The notes below the pieces were generated by a model. The model saw nothing but the letters and a program-made list of their open reading frames with translations. It searched no databases and was not told the origin of the DNA. 64,000 nucleotides of DNA from NCBI GenBank assembly GCA_965198675.1, contig OZ240666.1, forward strand, positions 4,464,001-4,528,000. The letters run 5' to 3'. This stretch comes from Prochloron sp965198675 (lineage in GTDB: Bacteria; Cyanobacteriota; Cyanobacteriia; Cyanobacteriales; Prochloraceae). The stretch's first letter is position 1. Every line of letters starts with the position of its first letter. Of the stretch, positions 18,216 through 26,450 are shown piece after piece. A program made the position numbers and the translations under genes.

Positions 18216-19229
18216 CTACTTCCACTTCTGAGCAACTAATTCAGCCAAATCAACAACTCGCTGAGAGTAGCCCCACTCATTATCATACCAGGCTACAACC
18301 TTAACCATATCCCCCCCCATCACCATGGTAAGACTGGCATCCACAATGGAAGAGCAGTTCTCACCCCGGTAATCGCTGGAAACTAGGGGCAAGTCATTGT
18401 ATCGCAGAATTCCCTTCAGTGGATCTTCAGCGGCTGCTTTGAGTGCGTCATTGACTTGCTCCTTAATGGTGCTCTTTTCTACTTGAACCACCAAATCTAC
18501 CACAGAAACATTAGGGGTGGGAACCCGCAGGGCAATACCATTAAGTTTGCCCTTCAGTTCTGGGATCACCAAGGCCACTGCTTTAGCTGCACCGGTGGAA
18601 GTAGGCACGATATTAATCGCCGCCGCTCTTGCTCGCCGCAAGTCCCGGTGACTGGCATCCAGTAAGCGCTGGTCCCCAGTATAGCTGTGAGTAGTGGTCA
18701 TGGTGCCTTTGATAATACCGAAGTTTTCGTGCAGTACCTTGGCAAAAGGAGCAAGGCAGTTAGTAGTACAGCTAGCATTGCTGACTACGTTGTGCTTATC
18801 GTGTTCGTATTCTTGCTCATTGACCCCCACCACATAAGTCCCGATATTTCCTCCTTTTCCAGGAGCAGTGATGAGAACTTTCTTGGCTCCTGCTGTTAAG
18901 TGCTTCGATGCTCCCTCTTCCGTAACGAAGACTCCGGTAGATTCGATGACCAGGTCAATACCCCAATCAGCCCAAGGCAGGTTTAAGGGATTGCGATCGG
19001 ATACGCACTTAATAGTTTTGCCATTGACAATGAGGGAATTCTCATCGGAAGCAATATCAGCATCCAAAATACCCAGCATGGAATCGTACTTGAGCAGATG
19101 AGCGTTGGTGCTAGGGTCTGAGGTATCGTTAATACCTACCAGCTCTAGCTGGCTATTTTCCCGCCCCAGCCAACATCTGAGAAAGTTACGTCCAATGCGT
19201 CCGAAACCGTTAATCGCTACTCTAATCAC
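18216..19229 (-). CDS. gap2: Glyceraldehyde-3-phosphate dehydrogenase, photosynthetic type
   Basis: This enzyme interconverts 1,3-bisphosphoglycerate and glyceraldehyde-3-phosphate, in the Calvin cycle direction for the Gap2 type. The 337-residue protein shows the Rossmann start INGFGRIGRNFLRCWLGR, the catalytic SNASCTTNCLAP and the terminal WYDNEWGYSQRV. The sequence after GINDTSDP (not Asp at the usual NAD-selecting position) and overall similarity point to Gap2, which accepts NADPH. The assignment to gap2 rather than gap1 rests on recalled family sequences. It stands alone on the minus strand. Confidence 0.93.
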   Translation of the reverse strand: MIRVAINGFGRIGRNFLRCWLGRENSQLELVGINDTSDPSTNAHLLKYDSMLGILDADIASDENSLIVNGKTIKCVSDRNPLNLPWADWGIDLVIESTGVFVTEEGASKHLTAGAKKVLITAPGKGGNIGTYVVGVNEQEYEHDKHNVVSNASCTTNCLAPFAKVLHENFGIIKGTMTTTHSYTGDQRLLDASHRDLRRARAAAINIVPTSTGAAKAVALVIPELKGKLNGIALRVPTPNVSVVDLVVQVEKSTIKEQVNDALKAAAEDPLKGILRYNDLPLVSSDYRGENCSSIVDASLTMVMGGDMVKVVAWYDNEWGYSQRVVDLAELVAQKWK

Positions 19230-19786
19230 TGCTTGCCCTCTGTGTTCTCGCTGAATTTATTAAATGATTGTTAATAAGGCTCATCATATCCTATAGAAGA
19301 TCCAAAATCCAAATTTCTCTCAACGGACTTGTTTTTTACCGACCATCAGCTAATTATCGGTTGTCATATCTGTCTTTATGGGTTATCTATAACATAGCCC
19401 GTGTGAGTACACAATCGTCAGCACCCCGCTCGCTTTGTGACGGGGCTTCGTGCCTCTCCTTTAGATAGCTGACCAGTCTAAGCCCTTTGAGGTCTCCGTT
19501 TTTCAAGTCATAACACCCACGAATGCGTCGCCAGTTTGTGGCTCTGTTGCTTGTTGTTAAACAGCTTTACGAGGGGGAAGGCAGTGCAGCAAGCCCAACA
19601 AGCTTGGAAAACATTGACGAGGCGAACTTTACCCTCGTAAGAGGAGTTTGTGGAGTTTATACTCCACCCCCCCTGGTGGGGGACGGCAAATTTATTTGCC
19701 GCGTCGTTTTTACTCCACCATTTGAAAATGGTGGTTTCCAAACTCCCGAGAATTTTTCATGATTGTTGTGGTGTGAAGGAGATGAG
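19230..19786. other. Gene-free region before murC, structured near its end
   Basis: The first half shows no gene. The stretch 19385-19640 has some codon-like character (for example a short frame with RRQFVALLLVVKQLYEGEGS), but I cannot assign it and suspect a remnant. The last 140 bp hold four stacked hairpins, listed separately. Confidence 0.45.
19650..19734 (+). repeat. Row of hairpins in the murC leader
   Basis: GTGGAGT-TTAT-ACTCCAC lies at 19650-19667. A C-run/G-run hairpin follows around 19667-19682. GGCAAAT-TT-ATTTGCC lies at 19685-19700. CCACCATTT-GA-AAATGGTGG lies at 19715-19734. The last ends about 52 bp before the murC start. They could form a structured 5' leader or be packed dispersed repeats. 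Confidence 0.6.
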
Positions 19787-21250
19787 ATGTTGAAAACTGT
19801 TGATTTAAGCGGAAGACCCTTCCACTTTATCGGTATTGGAGGCATAGGGATGTCGGCTCTTGCTTATATTCTAGCCCGTCGGAACCTACCAGTATCGGGG
19901 TCGGATCTTCGTTCTAGCGAGATTACCCGGCGTTTAGAGTCTGTGGGAGTTCGTATTTTTAATCGTCAAGCAGCGGGTAATTTAAATTTATACCAAGGGG
20001 CAGAGGGGAAGAATGGGAGAGGTGCTCCATCCTCGGACGTGCCTCAAGTAGTTTATTCTACTGCAATTAGTCCTAATAATGGGGAATATCTTGGGGCGAT
20101 GGAGCAGGGCTGTCCGATTTTTCATCGCTCTGATCTCTTAGCAGCATTGATAGCCGATTATCACAGTATTGCCGTGAGCGGAACTCACGGTAAAACCACC
20201 ACTAGTAGCTTAATGGGATACGTCCTCCTGAAGACGGGCTTAGATCCTACTATTATCATTGGGGGTGAAGTTAATGCTTGGGAAGGAAATGCTCGTTTGG
20301 GTGGGGGACAGTACCTGGTAGCGGAAGCGGATGAATCGGACGGATCTCTGATTAAGCATTCTCCCGACCTGGGTATTGTGACGAATATTGAACTGGATCA
20401 TACGGATCGTTTTCACTCTCTGGAGCAAGTAGTCAACACTTTCCAAACTTTTGCCTCTCAGTGCAGCACTTTGGTGGGCTGCATTGACTGCGAATTAGTT
20501 CGGGAAAAACTCAAACCGGACATTAGCTACAGTATCTCTCAAGAGAATGCCGATTATACAGTTCGGCAAGTTAGCTATGGTGGTGGGGGCAGCACTGCTA
20601 TGGTGGTCCAGAGAGGAAAATTGCTGGGGGAAATGCAATTGCCATTACTGGGAAAGCACAACCTCAGCAACGCTTTGGCAGTAGTGGCAGTGGCCCGGCA
20701 CCTGGGTTTAGAATTCGAGCAAATTGCCGGGGCGATCGCCTCCTTTTCGGGAGCAAAACGGCGCTTTGAAGAGCGAGGAAAGTGTAACGGCATTACTTTT
20801 GTGGATGACTACGCTCATCACCCGAGCGAAATCCGCTGTACTTTGCAAGCTGCTCGCTTGCGAGTCAATCAGAACCCAGAAGAAAAAAGAGTCGTGGCCA
20901 TTTTTCAACCCCATCGTTATAGCAGAACTGAGACATTCATGGCTGAATTCGCTGGTGCTTTTGCAAATGCTGACTTGGTGGTGGTGACGGATATCTACAG
21001 TGCGGGGGAAGTGAATGTGAGTGGCATTTCTGGATCCATGGTAGCAGAGGCCATAGTTGCCCATCATCAGAACGTCTTCTATCATCCCTCTTTAAAATCT
21101 CTGGGGAGTTTTCTGACAGAGATTCTGCGACCCGGAGACTTGAGTTTATTTTTAGGAGCAGGTTCTCTGAATCAGATTATTCCCGGACTCATTGCTTTAT
21201 TCTCTCAAGAGAAAAAACATAAAGAGGCTGAAATGGTCTCGATTGGCTAG
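19787..21250 (+). CDS. murC: UDP-N-acetylmuramate-L-alanine ligase
   Basis: This enzyme adds L-Ala to UDP-MurNAc, the first amino-acid step of peptidoglycan precursor synthesis in the cytoplasm. The start at 19787 is chosen because AAGGAG lies just upstream and the protein then begins MLKTVDLSGRPFHFIGIGGI, the normal MurC N-terminus. An in-frame TTG at 19763 is less likely. The ATP motif GTHGKTTTSS and the ADESDGS segment are typical. A small low-complexity insert is seen near residue 75 (EGKNGRGAPSSD). murB follows 50 bp downstream on the same strand, so the two probably form an operon. Confidence 0.96.
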   Translation: MLKTVDLSGRPFHFIGIGGIGMSALAYILARRNLPVSGSDLRSSEITRRLESVGVRIFNRQAAGNLNLYQGAEGKNGRGAPSSDVPQVVYSTAISPNNGEYLGAMEQGCPIFHRSDLLAALIADYHSIAVSGTHGKTTTSSLMGYVLLKTGLDPTIIIGGEVNAWEGNARLGGGQYLVAEADESDGSLIKHSPDLGIVTNIELDHTDRFHSLEQVVNTFQTFASQCSTLVGCIDCELVREKLKPDISYSISQENADYTVRQVSYGGGGSTAMVVQRGKLLGEMQLPLLGKHNLSNALAVVAVARHLGLEFEQIAGAIASFSGAKRRFEERGKCNGITFVDDYAHHPSEIRCTLQAARLRVNQNPEEKRVVAIFQPHRYSRTETFMAEFAGAFANADLVVVTDIYSAGEVNVSGISGSMVAEAIVAHHQNVFYHPSLKSLGSFLTEILRPGDLSLFLGAGSLNQIIPGLIALFSQEKKHKEAEMVSIG

Positions 21251-21300
21251 ATTCCCCTTGCATTTTACCTCAACATCATTTAGATTAAGGAAATAAAGGA

Positions 21301-22206
21301 ATGACTAATCCGATCCATTTGCCGGGAACAGATTGCCAAATTGAACCGCGAGTATCTTTAGCCAATTTGACAACCTATAGAGTTGGTGGAGTGGCTGAGT
21401 GGTATGTAGCTCCGAGAAACAGGGAAGAACTTATGGCGAGTTTTGAGTGGTATCAGTCTCATGATTTGCCTTTGACCCTGTTGGGGGCTGGTTCTAATAT
21501 GTTAGTAAGCGATCGCGGTTTACCGGGTTTAGTAGTAAGCACTCGTCACCTCAAAGAGAGCGTATTTGACTCGGAAACCGGTAGGATAACTGTAGGTGCG
21601 GGGGAACCCATCGCTAAAATTGCTTGGCGAGCAGCTAAACGGGGTTGGCAAGGTCTAGAATGGGCTGTAGGTATTCCCGGTACTATCGGGGGTGGTGTAG
21701 TAATGAATGCGGGTGCCCACAACCAATGCGTTGGGGACGTTCTCGTTAGTGCTCTCGTGCTTTCTGGTAATGGTAAGATTGAAGAATTAAGCCCTGAAGA
21801 TTTAGACTACAGCTATCGCACCTCTAACCTCCAAGGGGATAATCGAATTGTGATTCAAGCCACTTTTCAGTTACAACCCGGTTCCACGAGAGAGGAAGTG
21901 ATGGCAAAAACCAATCAAAATCTAAAAGTGCGTAAAAATTCCCAACCCTATCACTTACCCAGCTGCGGGAGCGTGTTTCGCAATCCTAAACCCCATGCAG
22001 CCGGTTGGTTGATTGAACAGTTAGGCTTAAAAGGGTATCAAATTGGTAGTGCTCAAATTGCTCACCGCCATGCTAATTTTATTCTTAACTGCGGTAATGG
22101 GAAAGCTAACGATATTTTCCGACTGATTCGTCATGTTCAGGAGCAAGTAAAACAATCGTTTTCTGTGTCTTTAGAACCAGAAGTGAAAATCATCGGTGAG
22201 TTTTAG
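21301..22206 (+). CDS. murB: UDP-N-acetylenolpyruvoylglucosamine reductase
   Basis: This FAD enzyme reduces enolpyruvyl-UDP-GlcNAc to UDP-MurNAc with NADPH, the step before MurC. The 301-residue protein shows the FAD-binding TYRVGGVAEWYVAP and LGAGSNMLVSDRGLPGLVV, the catalytic Ser in SCGSVFRNP and the terminal Glu in LEPEVKIIG. Adjacent murC makes the order murC-murB, common in cyanobacteria. Start ATG 21301 follows AAGGAAATAAAGGA. Confidence 0.96.
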   Translation: MTNPIHLPGTDCQIEPRVSLANLTTYRVGGVAEWYVAPRNREELMASFEWYQSHDLPLTLLGAGSNMLVSDRGLPGLVVSTRHLKESVFDSETGRITVGAGEPIAKIAWRAAKRGWQGLEWAVGIPGTIGGGVVMNAGAHNQCVGDVLVSALVLSGNGKIEELSPEDLDYSYRTSNLQGDNRIVIQATFQLQPGSTREEVMAKTNQNLKVRKNSQPYHLPSCGSVFRNPKPHAAGWLIEQLGLKGYQIGSAQIAHRHANFILNCGNGKANDIFRLIRHVQEQVKQSFSVSLEPEVKIIGEF

Positions 22207-22253
22207 CTTTCCCAAGTATATAGTTCCATTTTAGAGAGTACCAAGAAAAAGAG

Positions 22254-22598
22254 ATGACAAAAGGCAAAGGATTTGGTTTCGGTTTAGGTAAAATGAAAGA
22301 ACTGACTGAAGCTTTCAAAAAAGCTCAGGAGGTTCAAGAAGGTGCAAAACTGCTCCAAGATGAATTGGATCAAATGGAAATCCAGGGTAAAAGTTCAGAC
22401 GGACTGGTGACTGTCACCCTAAGCGGTAATCAAGAACCACGAGGTGTAAAAATTGCCCCCGAAGCTCTCTTTAAAAGTGCTGAAGAGCTTTCTGAAGTGG
22501 TATTAGATGCCATAAAAGAGGCCCATAAGAAGTCTACAGATACAATGAAATCACGTATGAAGGAACTTACTAGCGGGTTGAGTATTCCGGATCTTTAA
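22254..22598 (+). CDS. YbaB/EbfC nucleoid-associated protein
   Basis: A 114-residue DNA-binding protein of the YbaB/EbfC family, which forms small tweezer-like dimers on DNA. It has the typical Gly-rich start (KGKGFGFGLGKMKELTEAFK), then QEVQEGAKLLQDELDQMEI, and the central strand SSDGLVTVTLSGNQEPRGVK. It lies 47 bp after murB on the same strand and may be the last gene of that operon. Confidence 0.92.
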   Translation: MTKGKGFGFGLGKMKELTEAFKKAQEVQEGAKLLQDELDQMEIQGKSSDGLVTVTLSGNQEPRGVKIAPEALFKSAEELSEVVLDAIKEAHKKSTDTMKSRMKELTSGLSIPDL

Positions 22599-22606
22599 AC
22601 AGTGAG

Positions 22607-22652
22607 CAGTTACCAGTCCTGCTCATGCCAACCGGGGCAGTCAGGCAGTTAC
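22607..22652 (+). repeat. 46-bp mosaic repeat with AGTTACC unit
   Basis: An identical 46-bp block occurs here and at 36030-36075. It begins CAGTTACCAGTCCTGCTCAT and ends GCAGTTAC. Both copies abut AGTTACC heptamer repeats or remnants of them. Confidence 0.85.
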
Positions 22653-22707
22653 CAGTTCGTAAGCTGTCGGTGGGCGATGCCCACCCTACATTTTTCAACT
22701 TTGAACA

Positions 22708-23184
22708 ATGCAATATCGATTACTATTTGTATGCCTGGGTAATATTTGTCGCTCACCGTCGGCAGAAAAGATTATGAATCACTTGGTTAAGCAAGCAAAG
22801 TTAACTGACAAGATTATCTGCGATTCAGCAGGTATTTCTAATTATCATATCGGAGCAGCTCCTGACAGACGCATGACGGCAGCAGCAGCAAAACGAGGTA
22901 TCCAGCTACGGGGTAAAGCAAGACAGTTTGAAGTCTCAGATTTTGAGGAATTTGACCTAATATTAGCTATGGATAAGGCAAATTATCGGGATATCCTCTC
23001 CCTGGATACACAAGGTAATTATGGCAACAAAGTTAAGTTAATGTGTGACTTTGCCTCTCATCACAAGGAGATAGAAGTATCGGATCCTTACTATGGTGGT
23101 CCCCAAGGTTTCGACAATGTCATCGACCTACTTTTAGATGCTTGCGACGGTTTGTTGCAGTATGTTGTTAAGGAAATTACGTAG
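22708..23184 (+). CDS. Low-molecular-weight protein tyrosine phosphatase
   Basis: A 158-residue phosphatase that removes phosphate from phosphotyrosine proteins. The catalytic P-loop CLGNICRSPSAE (C-x5-R-S) lies at residues 9-20. The general acid Asp is in VSDPYYGGPQGF. The length is normal for the family. It follows ybaB on the same strand after 110 bp that hold dispersed repeats. Confidence 0.94.
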   Translation: MQYRLLFVCLGNICRSPSAEKIMNHLVKQAKLTDKIICDSAGISNYHIGAAPDRRMTAAAAKRGIQLRGKARQFEVSDFEEFDLILAMDKANYRDILSLDTQGNYGNKVKLMCDFASHHKEIEVSDPYYGGPQGFDNVIDLLLDACDGLLQYVVKEIT

Positions 23185-23210
23185 GGTGGGCAATGCCCAC
23201 CTAAGATTAT

Positions 23211-23324
23211 ATAGCAATCGCCAGGGAGATTGCGACATAGGGAGGTAGGGGGATGGGGGGATAGGGGGATGAGAGCTTTTTAGGTTTTGTACTTGATGTC
23301 GCAACCCCTGTGGCGGTTGCTATA
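23211..23324. repeat. MITE-like inverted repeat enclosing a G-quadruplex motif
   Basis: The left arm, ATAGCAATCGCCAGGG and on to 23239, is an imperfect inverted match of about 27 bp to 23295-23324 (TGTCGCAACCCCTG, then GCGGTTGCTAT). Between them four G-runs lie at 23240-23268 (3, 5, 6 and 5 Gs with short loops), which fits a G-quadruplex. It sits between the convergent phosphatase and serS genes. Confidence 0.65.
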
Positions 23325-24603
23325 GAGTCTCTTTTTTCAAATAAGGTTGAAGTGCTCCGGGAACCTTCACCGTACCATTTGGTTGTTGGTAATTCTCCAA
23401 AATTGCTGCCATGGTTCTGCCGATCGCCAATCCAGAACCATTGAGAGTGTGGACGAATTTCGTCCCCTTCTTCTTACCTTCCTTAAAGCGAATTTTGGCA
23501 CGGCGTGCCTGGAAATCTTGAAAATTAGAACAGCTGGAAATTTCCCTGTAGGTACCAGCAGAAGGTAACCACACTTCTAAGTCATAGCATTTGGCAGCGG
23601 AAAAACCCAAATCGCCGCTACAAAGTTGCACCACTCGATAGGGCAATTTTAACTCCTGTAAAATCGCCTCGGCATCCTTAACCAGGGTTTGATGTTCTGC
23701 TTCGGAAGTATCTGGGTGGACGAATTTAACTAACTCTACCTTATTAAACTGGTGCAGGCGAATAATTCCCTTGGTATCTTTCCCGTAACTCCCCGCTTCT
23801 CGGCGAAAACAGGGAGTATAAGCGCAGTGATAGATGGGGAGTTGGGAGGCCTCGATAATTTCTTCCCGGTAAAGATTGGTTACAGGTACTTCAGCGGTAG
23901 GAGTCAGCCAAAGATCCTCTTTCTCGCATTTAAAGCTATCAAGAGCAAACTTGGGCAATTGACCCGTACCTGTTAGGGCAGTAGAATTAACTAGCACGGG
24001 AGGCATTACTTCCACGTAGCCGGCGGCAATTTGGCGATCCAGCATGAAACTAATCAATGCTCTCTCTAAAGCTGCTCCCACCCCTGTCAAGCAGACAAAA
24101 CGACTTTGAGCTACTTTCACCCCTCGTTCAAAATCGATAATGCCCAGTTTTTTGGCAATTTCATCGTGAGGCAGTATATGGGAGTTTTGGGGTAAATATT
24201 CATCTCCCCAACGGCGCACTTCCACATTCTCCGTTTCGTTTTTACCCACGGGGGTTGATTCGTCAGGCAAATTGGGTAATGCTAATAATAGTTCTTCAAT
24301 AGCAGTCTTGAGTTTTTTTATCTGGGGTTCTGAGGCTGCTAACTGGGCTTTTACCTCATTACCTTCCTCTTTTAATGCTTTAATTTCGGACCCTTTCGGA
24401 GCGCTCCCCCCTCTCATTTTCTGACTAATGAGTTTGCCGATTTCGTTGCTCCGTGCTTGCAGGTTAGTGCGGGTAGATTCTAATTCCCGCTGCTGGCGAT
24501 CCAGTCGGCATAGCTGCTGGATATCGTATGTGTCAGCACTGCGACGATTCAGTAATTCTTGGACAACTGGGGCATTTTCCCGTATTTGCTTTAACTCTAG
24601 CAC
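23320..24603 (-). CDS. serS: Seryl-tRNA synthetase
   Basis: This class II synthetase charges tRNA-Ser. The 427-residue protein has the N-terminal coiled-coil tRNA-binding arm (about residues 30-110), motif 2 (FRREAGSYGKDTKGIIRLHQ) and motif 3 (NGSGLAIGRTMAAILENYQ). The length is normal. It converges with the phosphatase gene across the G-quadruplex repeat. Confidence 0.96.
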   Translation of the reverse strand: MLELKQIRENAPVVQELLNRRSADTYDIQQLCRLDRQQRELESTRTNLQARSNEIGKLISQKMRGGSAPKGSEIKALKEEGNEVKAQLAASEPQIKKLKTAIEELLLALPNLPDESTPVGKNETENVEVRRWGDEYLPQNSHILPHDEIAKKLGIIDFERGVKVAQSRFVCLTGVGAALERALISFMLDRQIAAGYVEVMPPVLVNSTALTGTGQLPKFALDSFKCEKEDLWLTPTAEVPVTNLYREEIIEASQLPIYHCAYTPCFRREAGSYGKDTKGIIRLHQFNKVELVKFVHPDTSEAEHQTLVKDAEAILQELKLPYRVVQLCSGDLGFSAAKCYDLEVWLPSAGTYREISSCSNFQDFQARRAKIRFKEGKKKGTKFVHTLNGSGLAIGRTMAAILENYQQPNGTVKVPGALQPYLKKETL

Positions 24604-25190
24604 CTACTACTCAGTTCCTTGGCTCAAATTTCCTCTCCTACTAGGATATAATGATTATGTGTTTCACGCAGAGACGCAGAGGCACAGAGAGACGAACAGT
24701 TACCAGTTACCAGTTACCAGTTACCAGTTACCAGAATTATGATGTTGTGGTCACTGTCATGGTACGTGCTCACTGTTGTTACAACCCCATATGTCTTTCC
24801 TGTATTCTTGGGGTTTCCAGGTTTTTGGGAAGCGTTCATGGCAATTTCTGACAGCTGATCCGCCAAAATTTCACCTAGGTGAATCGGTCGCCGTGATAAT
24901 CAACAATTTCTACATTATAGGCTCCTTCATACCACCAAAAACAGACTCGCCAGGGGAGGAAGTTGTAAATGAAGGACTCGTTTGAGAATTATAGTGTTGG
25001 TGGTCATAATCTGCAATACTTCTCTTTCTTTAATATATATCATTGTGGGGAAAATTGGTCAAAAAATATCCTTAATGAATAATTTTGTTTGGGGTTTGAT
25101 AACGTTGTTGGATGAGTTTATAACGCAGGTGGGCGATGCCCACCCTACCTCTGCGCCCTCTGCGCCTCTGCGGTTTAATAAAAACCAACC
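24604..25190. other. Gene-free stretch between serS and sufS
   Basis: I see no gene here. It contains a GCAGAGACGCAGAGGCACAG repeat near 24667 and an AGTTACC heptamer array at 24697-24734. Near 25127-25170 it has GTGGGCGATGCCCACC plus a GCGCCTCTGCG repeat. The rest is AT-rich and unassigned. Confidence 0.55.
24697..24734. repeat. AGTTACC heptamer tandem array (STRR)
   Basis: Five AGTTACC units run head to tail, of the short tandemly repeated repetitive type known from cyanobacteria. A similar array lies at 31179-31214 and shorter ones near 36020-36040. Confidence 0.9.
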
Positions 25191-26444
25191 CTAACGAAAG
25201 AAAGCAATAGTTTCTTGCAGCGCCGCCACAAAAGTATCAATTTCTGCCCGAGTATTGTAAAAATATAAACTCGCCCTCGCACTCCCAGATACCTTTAAAA
25301 GGCGATGAAGGGGTTGAGTACAATGATGACCCGAACGAATAGCTACTCCTTCATGATCCAGTAAAGTAGACAAATCGCTACCGTGAATTCCTGCCACATT
25401 AAAAGCTGCTAAAGCTGCCCTTCCCTCACCATTTACCGTGGGTTGAGGACCGTAAATTCTCTGGTCAGGAATTTTTCCTAATTTAGCAAACAAATAAGCA
25501 GTCAACTCTTGTTCATAACCATGAATTTTCTCCCTCCCAATACTAGTTAAATAATCTATGGCAGCCCCCAGGGCGATCGCCTCTCCTATGGCTGGAGTTC
25601 CTGCTTCAAACTTGTGGGGTAATTGCCCATAGGTTGAATGGGTCAAGAAGACCTCATCAATCATCTCCCCGCCCCCTAAAAAGGGAGGCATTGAATTTAG
25701 CAATTCTTTCTTCCCATAGAGAAAACCTATACCCGTGGGGCCGCACATTTTATGTCCTGAAGCCACTAACCAATCGCAACCTAATGCCTGGACATCAATG
25801 GGCATATGGGGAACACTCTGACAGCCATCAACTAATACTTTAGCACCGTATTTATCAGCTTCAGCAGCAATTTCTGCCACCGGATTAATACAGCCCAAAG
25901 TATTAGAAACATGGACTACAGCTATGAGTTTAGTCTTCTCGGAAAGCAAAGACTGAAAACTTTCCCAATCAAACTCTTCCCTCTCATTTTCCAACTGAAC
26001 GTATTTAATCAGCGCCCCAGTTTTCTTTGCTATCATTTGCCAAGGAACCAGATTACTATGATGTTCCATTACCGAAAGAATAATTTCATCCCCTGGTTGC
26101 AAATTACTCAAACCCCAACTATAAGCCACTAAATTAATAGCTTCCGTAGCATTGCGAGTAAAAACAATTTCCTCCCGGGCAGCAGCATTCACAAAGCGAG
26201 CAACTTTATCCCTTGCTCCTTCATAAGCTTCAGTGGCTCTATTACTGAGAGTATGAGCACCTCGATGGACATTAGCATGATCGTTTTCGTAATAACGAAG
26301 GAGAGTCTCTAGAACCTGACGAGGTTTTTGAGAACTTGCGCCATTATCCAAATAAATTAAAGGCTTACCATGAACTTCCTGTTGTAAAATAGGAAAATCA
26401 GAACGTACCCGAGCAGCAATACTTTTCTCTTCAATACAAATCAT
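25191..26444 (-). CDS. sufS: Cysteine desulfurase SufS
   Basis: This PLP enzyme takes sulfur from cysteine as a persulfide and passes it to Fe-S cluster assembly. The 417-residue protein has the PLP Lys in VASGHKMCGPTGIGF and the active-site Cys in RSGHHCTQPL, the SufS (group II) pattern. It is the last gene of sufB-sufC-sufD-sufS, 6 bp after sufD. Confidence 0.96.
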   Translation of the reverse strand: MICIEEKSIAARVRSDFPILQQEVHGKPLIYLDNGASSQKPRQVLETLLRYYENDHANVHRGAHTLSNRATEAYEGARDKVARFVNAAAREEIVFTRNATEAINLVAYSWGLSNLQPGDEIILSVMEHHSNLVPWQMIAKKTGALIKYVQLENEREEFDWESFQSLLSEKTKLIAVVHVSNTLGCINPVAEIAAEADKYGAKVLVDGCQSVPHMPIDVQALGCDWLVASGHKMCGPTGIGFLYGKKELLNSMPPFLGGGEMIDEVFLTHSTYGQLPHKFEAGTPAIGEAIALGAAIDYLTSIGREKIHGYEQELTAYLFAKLGKIPDQRIYGPQPTVNGEGRAALAAFNVAGIHGSDLSTLLDHEGVAIRSGHHCTQPLHRLLKVSGSARASLYFYNTRAEIDTFVAALQETIAFFR

Positions 26445-26450
26445 AGCTTA

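Noticed and set aside
24697..24734. AGTTACC array considered as a CRISPR
   Set aside because: The units are 7 bp with no spacers; this is a simple heptamer repeat.
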